Shown here: in pieces, positions 17,749 through 25,390 of the stretch | How the letters are laid out: the number at the start of each line of letters is the position of its first letter | Numbering within the stretch: position 1 is the first letter of the stretch | Assembly (NCBI GenBank): GCA_016840125.1 | Contig: JAEOSY010000008.1 | Location: 1-31,400 of the forward strand | Reading direction: 5' to 3' | Source: Candidatus Helarchaeota archaeon | Lineage (GTDB): Archaea; Asgardarchaeota; Lokiarchaeia; Helarchaeales; HEL-GB-A | Length of the DNA stretch: 31,400 nt | The notes under the pieces: generated by a model | Told to the model about the DNA's origin: nothing | Seen by the model: the letters and a program-made list of their open reading frames with translations, nothing else | Databases searched by the model: none | Program-made: the position numbers and the translations under genes

Positions 17749-20217
17749 ATGACGAAAAAAACGAGAAAAAAGCACGTATTTAGATTTGGACTCCTCCTAT
17801 TCTTTGTATTTATGCTCCTCTCCATTCAGTTTACAGCTCCCCCTAGTGAATCTGGAAGGATAAACGATAGCCCAATTTCCTGCCTCCAAGGGCCTGAAAT
17901 ATCAAACGTAATTCATACACCAAATCTACCAGAATGGTATGATAACATCACTATAAATGCCCAAGTTACAGATCCTTGGGGAATTTTCGAAGTCTGGCTT
18001 AATTATGAAGCTGATAACGATAAATATGCAGGATGGGTCGCTAACTTCTCCATGGTTCATGTTAGTGATGATCTCTATACCTATACTATCCAAAATTCTG
18101 AATGGGATTTACCATGGGGTCCAGCGGATGGTTCTTATGTTAATTACACTATCTTTGCAATAAATGGGTTAGGTAACTGGAGTCAATCCGGATATTTTCA
18201 ATTTTATATTAACGATACCATTGCTCCTGTTGCTCAAATTCTAACATTAACTAATAATTCATATGTATCAGGTGCTATTCAAATTAATACAACCATAATT
18301 GAAGAAGGAAGTGGCATTAAGCAAGCCAATTTGAGTATGTATATGGGTAATAGTACGCTTCTTGAAACCTTTTCCACAACAAATGTGAACGAGACCTTTT
18401 TATGGGATGTTTCATCCTTACCTGACTATAACATCTCTGAACCTGCCTCTTATTATACAATTAACTTTACTGTGTGGGATAAAGCTACTCCAACAAATAT
18501 GGATATAGTCACATTAGAGTCAATTAAAATTGATAATACTGCACCATTTATAGCTTTTATAAACGCATTTAAAAATACGACAGCTTTTATCTTGGATAAT
18601 CAGACTTTTACAAATAATATTATAAGTGCAGCTAATTTCACTGGGAATATCAATAGTACTCATTATGATAATTCAACTTATCATTCGTTCTATAATGGAA
18701 GTGACGGATTCTTACAAGTTGCTTATGGATTCAATTTATCCGCTTGGAATTTAACAGTTGATATGCTAGATACTCTCAGTATCACACTCAATGGAAAGGT
18801 TGGATATACAAACTCATCCATTGTCGATGCTGGTTGGAAGATTTGGAATTGGGTTCATCAAAATTTTACAATAATTGATGCAACTGTTTTCAATAGTACC
18901 ACCGATGTTACAGATGTTCTCTCTCTTACTTCTCTGAATAAATCTCTCTACATCAGTAACGAATCGAACTACCGAATTGAAATTTTCTTTTTTGTTAACA
19001 CCACCGGACCAGAAATTGCCGCAAGCATTGATTTTATTCTTTTTAATATTAGTTACTTTGAAATTGATGAATGGTATAATCCAGATAATGAAAATATAAC
19101 ACTCCGCATTGTAGGGGATGATTTGATTTCTTTTGATCGGATTGAACTTTTCAATCAGAATATCACTTATTCCATAATTAATTCATCCGGACTACATATT
19201 TTTGACTTCAATACAACCGTTTTACCCAGTGGTTTAGTTCCCTTAAATATAACCGTTTATGATCAAGCAGGAAACACAAATTCAAGTAGTATTCTACTCA
19301 ACATTGATTTTGTAGGTCCTACCTTAGACCTTATCTTTCCAGTTGTAAACCTTAGTTCCCCGGTTAATGACACCTACATTGGACAATCTGGGATTTGGAA
19401 CCTCATTATTCCCGTTGAATTTACGAGTTCTGACGAAAATTTTGAAAAATTAGAATTATGGATTGATGGCTCTCTTGCTCCCGTACTCCCCGGTCAATTA
19501 GGACAAATCCTTGAATACGATGAGTTCGGTAACGTAACTTATGAACAAACCAATGCAACATGGTATGAAGAAGGCAATTTTAAATATTATTGGAATACTT
19601 CCACTTTAATTCATGGTACAATACATGAATTACAGTTTATTTGTTCTGATAATTTTGGAAATCCGAGTGAATATAAGTACTTTATTACTGTAGCCAACTT
19701 TCATACCAATATCTCAATTACAGATGTAATAATAAACTATTCAACCCTGTCTGACACTTCAACCATCCTCGAATTTATTATCTCAAATCATGGAAATAGT
19801 ACTCTGAAAGATTTCACCCCTCAAATAATTCTTCCATCCAATTGGGATTGGCATTTCAAAGATGTTGATTCTTTCGACTTCCAGTACTTAAGTCCAGGTG
19901 CCAACCTGAACTTTAAAATTGAGATTATTCCTCGGTCTGTCCAGTATTTAATAAATCAGACTATTCAAGTAATCATAAATTGTACTATCATTGAGAATCT
20001 CACCCAAGTCTCTAATCAATTTTATATTCAAATTCAAACGTATCTAATAGTAGAACCTCAATCCTCTTGGCCTGGTATGAGTTCAGCAATTTTTATTCTA
20101 CTAAGTATTGCATTAGGTCTCGGCATTGGCTTATTGGCTTTCAAAATCTACCTATACCTGAAAGAAGTTTCTAGTCAACCAGCTAAACCTCCTGAAAAGG
20201 TTAGGAAACGAAAATAG
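17749..20217 (+). CDS. Second secreted, C-terminally anchored surface protein with Ig-like domains
   Basis: The ATG at 17749 is 13 bases after the previous stop, with GGAG in between, and leads into lysine/arginine residues and a hydrophobic signal segment (about residues 13-27); the upstream in-frame TTG lies inside the preceding gene and is rejected. The 822-residue product has Ig-like or cadherin-like modules with phrases such as W-Y-D-N-I-T-I-N-A and D-x-x-A-P-x-A near 150. A late conserved-repeat-type domain at about 680-770 precedes a C-terminal membrane span (about 785-808) and a basic tail. Rich in N-x-S/T sequons. Transcribed with the first surface protein; the two may form one cell-surface structure. 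Confidence 0.85.
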   Translation: MTKKTRKKHVFRFGLLLFFVFMLLSIQFTAPPSESGRINDSPISCLQGPEISNVIHTPNLPEWYDNITINAQVTDPWGIFEVWLNYEADNDKYAGWVANFSMVHVSDDLYTYTIQNSEWDLPWGPADGSYVNYTIFAINGLGNWSQSGYFQFYINDTIAPVAQILTLTNNSYVSGAIQINTTIIEEGSGIKQANLSMYMGNSTLLETFSTTNVNETFLWDVSSLPDYNISEPASYYTINFTVWDKATPTNMDIVTLESIKIDNTAPFIAFINAFKNTTAFILDNQTFTNNIISAANFTGNINSTHYDNSTYHSFYNGSDGFLQVAYGFNLSAWNLTVDMLDTLSITLNGKVGYTNSSIVDAGWKIWNWVHQNFTIIDATVFNSTTDVTDVLSLTSLNKSLYISNESNYRIEIFFFVNTTGPEIAASIDFILFNISYFEIDEWYNPDNENITLRIVGDDLISFDRIELFNQNITYSIINSSGLHIFDFNTTVLPSGLVPLNITVYDQAGNTNSSSILLNIDFVGPTLDLIFPVVNLSSPVNDTYIGQSGIWNLIIPVEFTSSDENFEKLELWIDGSLAPVLPGQLGQILEYDEFGNVTYEQTNATWYEEGNFKYYWNTSTLIHGTIHELQFICSDNFGNPSEYKYFITVANFHTNISITDVIINYSTLSDTSTILEFIISNHGNSTLKDFTPQIILPSNWDWHFKDVDSFDFQYLSPGANLNFKIEIIPRSVQYLINQTIQVIINCTIIENLTQVSNQFYIQIQTYLIVEPQSSWPGMSSAIFILLSIALGLGIGLLAFKIYLYLKEVSSQPAKPPEKVRKRK

Positions 20218-20221
20218 TTTT

Positions 20222-21292
20222 TTATTTAAACCATTTATCTAGGTTTCTCTGTTGTTTGGTTGCATAAACCTTTTCTAGACGCTTTAATCCCTTCTCTACC
20301 CGCTCCTGACTAAATTGATACTCATCAATCATTATACTTTTAATTAATTTAGTGTTAGGTCGATTGAACTTGATTTTATAATCATTTTCTATTGGGGGAT
20401 TTTGAAAAAATTGCTTAATTTCTTCCAAATCTTCCAGGGTTCTGTTAAATTCATATGATTTTTCTTTTATTATAGTTTTAAGATCTTTATATTTTTGAAT
20501 AAGTTTTAACGCAGTTTTCGCACCAACCCCTTTAATCCCCTCATTAAAATCAGTCCCAACTAAAATCCCTAATTCTATCAATTGTTCTCGTGAAATTCCT
20601 AAATTTTGATATATTTCCGAACTAATAAGCAGTTCTGGTTCAACTCTAATATATTGATTTGTTCGAGGAATACGGCGTCTTTCAGATAGTGACAAATTTC
20701 GAATTAGTCGAGGGGCTCCAAATAAAACTGAGTCGAAATCTTGAGAAGCTACTGCCCAAACATCATTTTTTCCAACCATATAGGATGCTTGAGCTTCCCC
20801 TTCAGAAATCGCCTGTACTATCGGTATACCCATTGCACTAAGTAGTTCTTTTGATTGGCTAATAATATCTGATGTCATACGATGAGCAGCTTGACCGTAT
20901 TTCCTCGCAGTTTCCATATCACCCTGTTCAATCGCCGTCTGCCACTGCTTATATGCATCTTCTCTTCCTTTTCTTCTTTCCTTAATGGTTTTACTTTTAA
21001 GTTTAGGGGGTCTTCCATCAAAAACATAAATCGGTTTGATTTTTTTTTCGAGAAGCCTTATATTGCGATAGAATAATCCAGATAAATGTGATGTTATTCG
21101 TTTTTTATCATCCATTAATGGGAGTCCTGTAGTTGGTTGAATAATAGCTAGAAATTGATAGATTGCATTCGCTGCGTCAACAGTCACTCTCTTTCCTTTC
21201 ATATTGTCAAAATCAATTTTTTTAATTAAATTTTCTTTAACCGTACCTTTTTCTATTTCTATGTCTAAAATCTTTCTGATTTTGACTCCCAT
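20222..21292 (-). CDS. fen: Flap endonuclease 1
   Basis: A 356-residue structure-specific nuclease starting at the ATG at 21292, seven bases after a GAGGGGG site; the TTG at 21307 is rejected. It has the N-terminal block M-G-V-K-I..., the acidic metal residues of the XPG N and I regions (T-V-D-A-A-N-A, V-F-D-G-R-P-P, E-G-E-A-Q-A, S-Q-D-F-D-S), and the H2TH region G-T-D-F-N-E-G-I-K-G-V-G. The C-terminus ends Q-R-N-L-D-K-W-F-K, a PIP box for the PCNA sliding clamp. It removes 5' flaps in Okazaki-fragment maturation and repair. It follows NOB1 by 25 bases, so the two are probably co-transcribed. It converges with the surface-protein gene (four-base gap). Confidence 0.96.
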   Translation of the reverse strand: MGVKIRKILDIEIEKGTVKENLIKKIDFDNMKGKRVTVDAANAIYQFLAIIQPTTGLPLMDDKKRITSHLSGLFYRNIRLLEKKIKPIYVFDGRPPKLKSKTIKERRKGREDAYKQWQTAIEQGDMETARKYGQAAHRMTSDIISQSKELLSAMGIPIVQAISEGEAQASYMVGKNDVWAVASQDFDSVLFGAPRLIRNLSLSERRRIPRTNQYIRVEPELLISSEIYQNLGISREQLIELGILVGTDFNEGIKGVGAKTALKLIQKYKDLKTIIKEKSYEFNRTLEDLEEIKQFFQNPPIENDYKIKFNRPNTKLIKSIMIDEYQFSQERVEKGLKRLEKVYATKQQRNLDKWFK

Positions 21293-21317
21293 GAATGTCC
21301 CCCTCAATTCCTCTCTT

Positions 21318-21833
21318 TTAATAGCTTTTTCTCTTCAATTTAGTTCCGCAAACATCACACTTTTTCAGTTTTGTATTTGGGGAGTAATCTGTATTGCAAC
21401 CTGGGCAAAAGACCTTCCATCTTAATTGTGTTCGGATGCCTTTCTCTGTAACTGATTTATACTCGATCTTTAGATGGGAGGCGGTATTTTGTATTGAATA
21501 ATCATCTGTCATTAATATTGGATTCCAATTTTCGTTGTGAAATTCTAAGGCTAAAGCAAGCACCTTAATGTCTATTTCTGATAATTTCTGAAAATCGCCT
21601 GTTTTTTTAGTAGTTTCAATAATCTCATTAATGGATTCCTGAGAAGGCGATCTTAATTTCATTCTTCCCGTCTTAATAGCCATATTTAGAATTTCTTTTG
21701 TGTTCCTATTGCGGATTTCTTCTAAATTGTCAGGCGTGGTCCATTGTGGAATACTTATTGCTTGCGGATCCATTCCCCCTATGAATGCAGAGGTATCATA
21801 GATTAAAACTGGGTCCTTTTTTTTCATCGCCAC
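21318..21833 (-). CDS. nob1: rRNA maturation endonuclease Nob1 (PIN domain plus zinc ribbon)
   Basis: A 171-residue protein. The PIN domain shows Y-D-T-S-A-F-I near the N-terminus with the first catalytic Asp, a mid-domain E-I-D-I-K-V-L-A-L-A acidic cluster, and M-T-D-D-Y-S as the last acidic site. The C-terminus is a zinc ribbon with C-P-G-C and C-D-V-C knuckles. Nob1 cleaves the 3' end of pre-16S rRNA in archaea and pre-18S rRNA in eukaryotes. A GTG at 21833 with AAAGGTAAG upstream or the ATG two codons later may be the start. It lies between a broken kinase-like gene and FEN1. Confidence 0.93.
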   Translation of the reverse strand: MAMKKKDPVLIYDTSAFIGGMDPQAISIPQWTTPDNLEEIRNRNTKEILNMAIKTGRMKLRSPSQESINEIIETTKKTGDFQKLSEIDIKVLALALEFHNENWNPILMTDDYSIQNTASHLKIEYKSVTEKGIRTQLRWKVFCPGCNTDYSPNTKLKKCDVCGTKLKRKSY

Positions 21834-21864
21834 GTTTTTTCATCTTACCTTTATTCTGTTAACT

Positions 21865-22731
21865 CTATTCAATTAACTCATTTATATGTTTTAGAACCGC
21901 TTGAGATGGTTCAAAATTATACTTAACAATTAATGCTCTTAATTCAAAAAATTTGAGGCGTGCATTTTCATTTTCATTCAATTTTCTTCCAAAATAGGCT
22001 TTAATAAATTCTTCTTTGTTGAAATCATGCAGCAAAAGCTCTGTAAAATATATTCCTAAATCTTTAAATCGATCACCTAGACATGTACCTTCAAAATCGA
22101 TCATCCATATTTAATTGTCTTTAACTATAAAATGCTCCAACCTTGGGCCACCATGAATAAAACAATAATTTATCTCATAATCTTGGTATTTTTGTATCTT
22201 ATTTTGGATATTTTTTGAAAAGTCTCCCTTGAATAGTTTTTTTGTGTAGTTTAACCCTCTATCAACCTCAACTTTTTGGTAATCCTTAATAGTTAAACCA
22301 GTTAAAGACCTATCCTCATGTATCCTTTTTAGAAAATTGAGTCCGTTCAGTATATTTATTTTAGTTAAATCTTGCTTTAAATTCTTTCCCTCAACAAGCA
22401 AATAAAACAAGACACCAACTTCCCTCTTAATATCTCCAAAACTCCAATAATCATTCAACCCTTTTTGAAGTGAAATATATATAATGGGTTTAGGAACGTT
22501 GTAATTTTTACTTGATAAAAGTTTTAACGTATCGAACTCATATTTTCCCCACCCAGTATACCCTACTTTCGCAATTATATTTGAATTTCCTAAAATTTTA
22601 AAATTTGAATTAACACTTTTGCTGAAGACTTGAATTTCATAATCATTCTTAGTAAAACTCATTAATTCGTTCGAGTTCTCGATTATCTTCTGAATATCTG
22701 ATTTATCTATAATCTGATTCATTCTAATCAT
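21865..22731 (-). pseudogene. Aminoglycoside/choline-kinase-like (APH fold) gene broken by an in-frame TAA
   Basis: Two open segments (22731-22111 and 22104-21865) lie in the same frame, separated only by a TAA at 22111-22113 and a few codons. Read through, they form one protein of about 288 residues of the APH/choline kinase family. The stop falls between the catalytic loop and the metal-binding I-D-F-E motif, so neither half could work alone. The catalytic loop is itself damaged: it reads H-G-G-P-R-L-E-H where active kinases have H-G-D and a later N, so the base Asp and the Asn are both lost. The N-lobe G-loop region is also poorly conserved. A single-base sequencing error could explain the stop but not the loop changes. 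It sits 25 bases after the IMPase-family gene, in the aIF5A-to-FEN1 run. Confidence 0.75.
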
Positions 22732-22756
22732 TCTTTATCTAGCTTGAATCAATAAA

Positions 22757-23545
22757 TCAATTGTTAATAATCTTCAGAAATTTACTATGAAGTTTGCTAT
22801 TTCCAGTTGCTAATATCGAATATCTTTCATTCATATCCAATTTTCCTTCGAAATTGAACCCTTTTACATTAGTAGCTGTTCCACCAGAACTCTTTAAAAA
22901 GAGTATCCCTGCCGCAATATCAGTAACTAACAGGTCTCCTCGTAAATCGATTAATCCGTCCAATAAACCACACCCTACGTACATTAATTCGAGAGAGACG
23001 GCTCCAAACAGCCTCATTTTCCCGATTTTTTTGATTATTTTTCTGATCTGCTCGTAATTAACATTTCTATAGCTATAAAGCGACACCAAAGCTCCATATG
23101 GTGATCTACAAGAAGAGCTTGAACATTTTTTATTATTAAAAAATGCTCTATTCTGATCTACGTAAAAAATTTCATCTGCTAAGTAATTCCTAACGTAACC
23201 AAATACGAGGTCCTCAAATTTATTACCTTTAGCAATTGCAATACTTGTTGTAAAGAAGGGTAATCCCCTTACCGCGTTCGTAGTCCCGTCTACGGGATCT
23301 AAAACCAGGGTATATTTTGATTTTGCTCCAATTTGTAATTCTCCAACTTCCTCGCTAAGAAGTGTTATATCAATCTTCTCTTTTTTTAAGTATTCAATTA
23401 CCACGTCCTCAGCTAAAACGTCAACTTTCTTCGTACTCTTCTTATATTTTTCCATTTTAATTGCAGCTTCAGCAGTTCCAATAACTGGCTTGATAGATGC
23501 CCAGATAGAATTAGTTAGGCGTTCACAAAGAGTTTTCCAATCCAA
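22757..23545 (-). CDS. Inositol monophosphatase / fructose-1,6-bisphosphatase family phosphatase
   Basis: A 262-residue Mg-dependent phosphatase. It has the metal motifs of the family: L-L-S-E-E (Glu65/66), D-P-V-D-G-T-T-N (Asp83, Asp86, then the G-T loop) and T-D-I-A-A-G in place of the usual W-D-x-A-A-G. The TTG start at 23545 is kept because the protein needs the N-terminal helices it supplies. Archaeal members often hydrolyse both inositol monophosphates and fructose 1,6-bisphosphate. With inositol-phosphate synthase elsewhere in the window, an inositol role is plausible but gluconeogenesis is equally possible. It lies 41 bases after aIF5A on the same strand. Confidence 0.9.
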   Translation of the reverse strand: MDWKTLCERLTNSIWASIKPVIGTAEAAIKMEKYKKSTKKVDVLAEDVVIEYLKKEKIDITLLSEEVGELQIGAKSKYTLVLDPVDGTTNAVRGLPFFTTSIAIAKGNKFEDLVFGYVRNYLADEIFYVDQNRAFFNNKKCSSSSCRSPYGALVSLYSYRNVNYEQIRKIIKKIGKMRLFGAVSLELMYVGCGLLDGLIDLRGDLLVTDIAAGILFLKSSGGTATNVKGFNFEGKLDMNERYSILATGNSKLHSKFLKIINN

Positions 23546-23586
23546 AAATCAAACCTACGACCCATTGTTTAAAAAATAGAAGTAAT

Positions 23587-23991
23587 TTATTTTGATTTCA
23601 CTCGTTCGATTTTAATTTTATCCATGATTATCCAATATTCGATTTGGACACCTTCAACGATTTTGGATTTCATATTCTCATCGTCTGGCATATTAATTTC
23701 TAGGGTGTTATAATCATCCATATCCATAACACTAAGCGTATCACCCATTATTGCAGATACCATCGCCGTTTTCTTTTCAATTATTGGGACATCTACTTTT
23801 GTATTAGCAGGAAATACTGCGCTCTTTTTCTTATTCTGATCAATAATTCCTTGAGCCATGATTCTTATTTTTGCGTGCCCGTGCTTTCCGGCTTTCGAAT
23901 GATCTAATGATATGATTTTATACGGTTCATCGTCCAATAAAATATATCGATTTACTTTGAGAGTACCGGCGTCAACCATCTTCTTTGACAT
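23587..23991 (-). CDS. Translation factor aIF5A
   Basis: A 134-residue protein with the SH3-like N-domain and OB-fold C-domain of eIF5A/aIF5A. The loop reads S-K-A-G-K-H-G-H-A-K, with Lys36 at the position modified to (deoxy)hypusine. aIF5A binds the ribosomal E site and helps difficult peptide bonds. ATG start with GAGGATAAG just before it. The gene is first in a same-strand run reaching FEN1 and has its own TATA box. Deoxyhypusine synthase is not in the window. Confidence 0.96.
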   Translation of the reverse strand: MSKKMVDAGTLKVNRYILLDDEPYKIISLDHSKAGKHGHAKIRIMAQGIIDQNKKKSAVFPANTKVDVPIIEKKTAMVSAIMGDTLSVMDMDDYNTLEINMPDDENMKSKIVEGVQIEYWIIMDKIKIERVKSK

Positions 23992-24037
23992 TATCTTATC
24001 CTCAACATCTCATTTTTGTTCTAATTAGTATTTCATT

Positions 24038-24045
24038 CTTATAAA
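24038..24045 (-). promoter_or_regulatory. TATA box of the aIF5A gene
   Basis: On the minus strand the sequence reads tttataag, 47 bases before the aIF5A ATG. Initiation about 25 bases downstream would leave a 5' leader of about 20-25 bases that includes the GAGGATAAG site. Confidence 0.5.
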
Positions 24046-24165
24046 TCTATAGACGCCTTGAACTTGAAGTTAGTGGGTAGTTATTTTAATAATGGGATAT
24101 TTACTTGAACTTAGGAGAAATAACCTTCTAACTAGTTCTAAAAAGTTATAAATTTCTCTCAAAAT

Positions 24166-24173
24166 CTATAAAT
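24166..24173 (+). promoter_or_regulatory. TATA box in front of the candidate structured RNA
   Basis: CTATAAAT lies about 25 bases before the start of the GC-rich block; a second TATA-like element (ttataaat, 24146-24153) lies 20 bases further upstream. Position and strand match transcription of the block to the right, divergent from aIF5A. Confidence 0.5.
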
Positions 24174-24193
24174 CCTTATGCCAATTCTCCATC

Positions 24194-24530
24194 TACCCGC
24201 ATGCGAGTAGACCCGCCCTAAGGTTATCAGGCGGTACGCCCGTCACCGGGTTCAAGCCATCCAGCACGGTTTCGAAGGGCATCAAGAGCTTCCTCTTGTG
24301 GTTGGTAGTTGGGTCTGGAGACTGGAAGGGAGTTACCCCGCGCTACTCAAAGCTTACGTGAATTCTTGCCCCGTTCCTAGGAGGGACTGCTCGGGTTCAA
24401 ACGAGGCTTTATAATGTCCTCGACTTGTGCGAACAACCACTGGGAGCGGGGGGAAAAAATTCCTGAAATTCAACTACGCCTTAAGTAATTCGCCCTCACC
24501 AAGAGAATGGTGTGGCTAATTAGGTAAATA
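24194..24530 (+). ncRNA. Unassigned structured RNA (GC-rich island with conserved-looking stems)
   Basis: About 340 bases with no reading frame and GC content clearly above the flanking DNA. Foldable stems seen: 24205-24210 with 24343-24348 enclosing the 5' domain; CCGCC/GGCGG hairpin (24213-24234); CCCG/CGGG tetraloop hairpin (24239-24250); a six-pair hairpin with loop CTTC (24283-24298); GGTA/TACC around a GTC/GAC hairpin (24304-24337). A nine-pair stem joins 24369-24377 to 24443-24451 and encloses a CTCG/CGAG hairpin with a GGTTCAAA loop. A 3' hairpin joins 24486-24501 to 24508-24522. Length suits RNase P RNA or SRP RNA, but I do not find the RNase P core motifs (GGAAGUCC-type CR-I, ACAGAA CR-V) or the SRP helix-8 GGAAGGNAGCAG motif on either strand. 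The class is therefore left open; ends are approximate. Confidence 0.6.
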
Positions 24531-24610
24531 TTCCACTCCTATTTAAACTCTTGGGATTGATTTGCGCATTTTTCCAATTTGCGCTTTTAATTAAGAGATT
24601 TTTAAAATTT

Positions 24611-24640
24611 TTTATAAATTTTTATAAATTTTTATATATT
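24611..24640 (+). promoter_or_regulatory. Tandem 10-base TATA-like repeat before the deacetylase-like gene
   Basis: TTTATAAATT occurs twice in a row, followed by TTTATATATT, ending 25 bases before the ATG at 24665. One copy probably serves as the TATA box, with a very short or no leader; an in-frame TTG at 24551 would place the repeat inside the coding region and yields a low-complexity F/K/I/L stretch, so it is rejected. Confidence 0.5.
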
Positions 24641-24664
24641 TTAAAGATACAATTTGAACGATAC

Positions 24665-25390
24665 ATGTTATTCAATTTCGACTCATATAAGAATTTACTA
24701 AAACAGATTCTTGATGAATATCAATATACTTTTCTCCGATTTGATGAAAAAATTGACCGAAAATCGCAAAACATCATTTACTTGAGACATGATGTCGATA
24801 TTTCTCCGTATTCTGCTTTTCAATTAGGTAAAATCGAACACTCCCTAAATATTAAAACGAATTATTTCTTTCAAATTGGGGCTGAAACATATAACATCTT
24901 TAATCCAAATGTCTTAGATATTATTAAGAATCTCTTTTCTATGGGACACTGTATTGGGCTTCACATTAATGAGCTAATTTTCGGAGATAATGGTGAAAAA
25001 ATACATTCCACCTTGAAATGGTTCAAGGATTGCATTACAGAGGTACATTTCGTTGTCAGTTTCCATAGACCCTTAAAATCAATACTCTTTAAGAAATATG
25101 AGGCTTTTATTAGTGCCTATCAATCTGAGTTCTTTTCACCTGATATCTTTTTATCAGATTCCAGAAAAAACGAGGACTTTTATCTGAAGTTATTAAATCT
25201 ATTAAAGGAAAAGATATCTCCTATTCAATTATTATTGCATCCAGTTTGGTGGTATCCTGTAAAGGATATTGTTGAATTCAAAGATAAATTGATGAAAAGA
25301 CATCTTTCTGAATTAAAGTTATATCTTAAAAATAATTTTAAGAACTTGAAGGAGTACATAAAGGATGAAGATCACTCTTATGGGTTGTAA
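24665..25390 (+). CDS. Polysaccharide-deacetylase-like protein (second HDVD-type)
   Basis: From the ATG at 24665 the product has 241 residues. It contains L-R-H-D-V-D at about 40-45, matching the first metal motif of NodB-like deacetylases. I-G-L-H-I-N near 100-105 and S-F-H-R-P near 131-135 follow, with a late L-H-P-V-W-W motif. It is shorter than the 3.6-kb homologue and differs much in sequence. No signal peptide, so cytosolic. Its last 26 bases overlap the formyltransferase-like gene, whose ATG at 25365 lies downstream of GGAG, a sign of coupled translation. Function on an amino sugar or nucleotide-linked glycan is inferred from family and partner. Confidence 0.75.
   Translation: MLFNFDSYKNLLKQILDEYQYTFLRFDEKIDRKSQNIIYLRHDVDISPYSAFQLGKIEHSLNIKTNYFFQIGAETYNIFNPNVLDIIKNLFSMGHCIGLHINELIFGDNGEKIHSTLKWFKDCITEVHFVVSFHRPLKSILFKKYEAFISAYQSEFFSPDIFLSDSRKNEDFYLKLLNLLKEKISPIQLLLHPVWWYPVKDIVEFKDKLMKRHLSELKLYLKNNFKNLKEYIKDEDHSYGL

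Noticed and set aside
22104..22113. Selenocysteine- or pyrrolysine-type recoding at the stop in the kinase-like gene
   Set aside because: The codon is TAA, which is not used for either amino acid, and the kinase active-site loop is already degraded.
24404..24424. tRNA gene suggested by a GGTTCAAA loop in a CTCG/CGAG stem
   Set aside because: No acceptor, D or anticodon arms can be placed around this T-arm-like hairpin; it is part of the larger fold.
24194..24530. SRP RNA or RNase P RNA as a firm call
   Set aside because: The SRP helix-8 GGAAGG-AGCAG motif, the UGUAA Alu turn and the RNase P CR-I and CR-V motifs were looked for on both strands and not found; similar fragments such as CTGGAAGGGAGTTACC lack the rest of the motif.
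24551..24664. TTG-initiated 38-residue extension of the second deacetylase-like protein
   Set aside because: The extension is low-complexity F/K/I/L encoded by TATA-like repeats and would overlap the region just after the structured RNA; the ATG at 24665 starts a normal family N-terminus.
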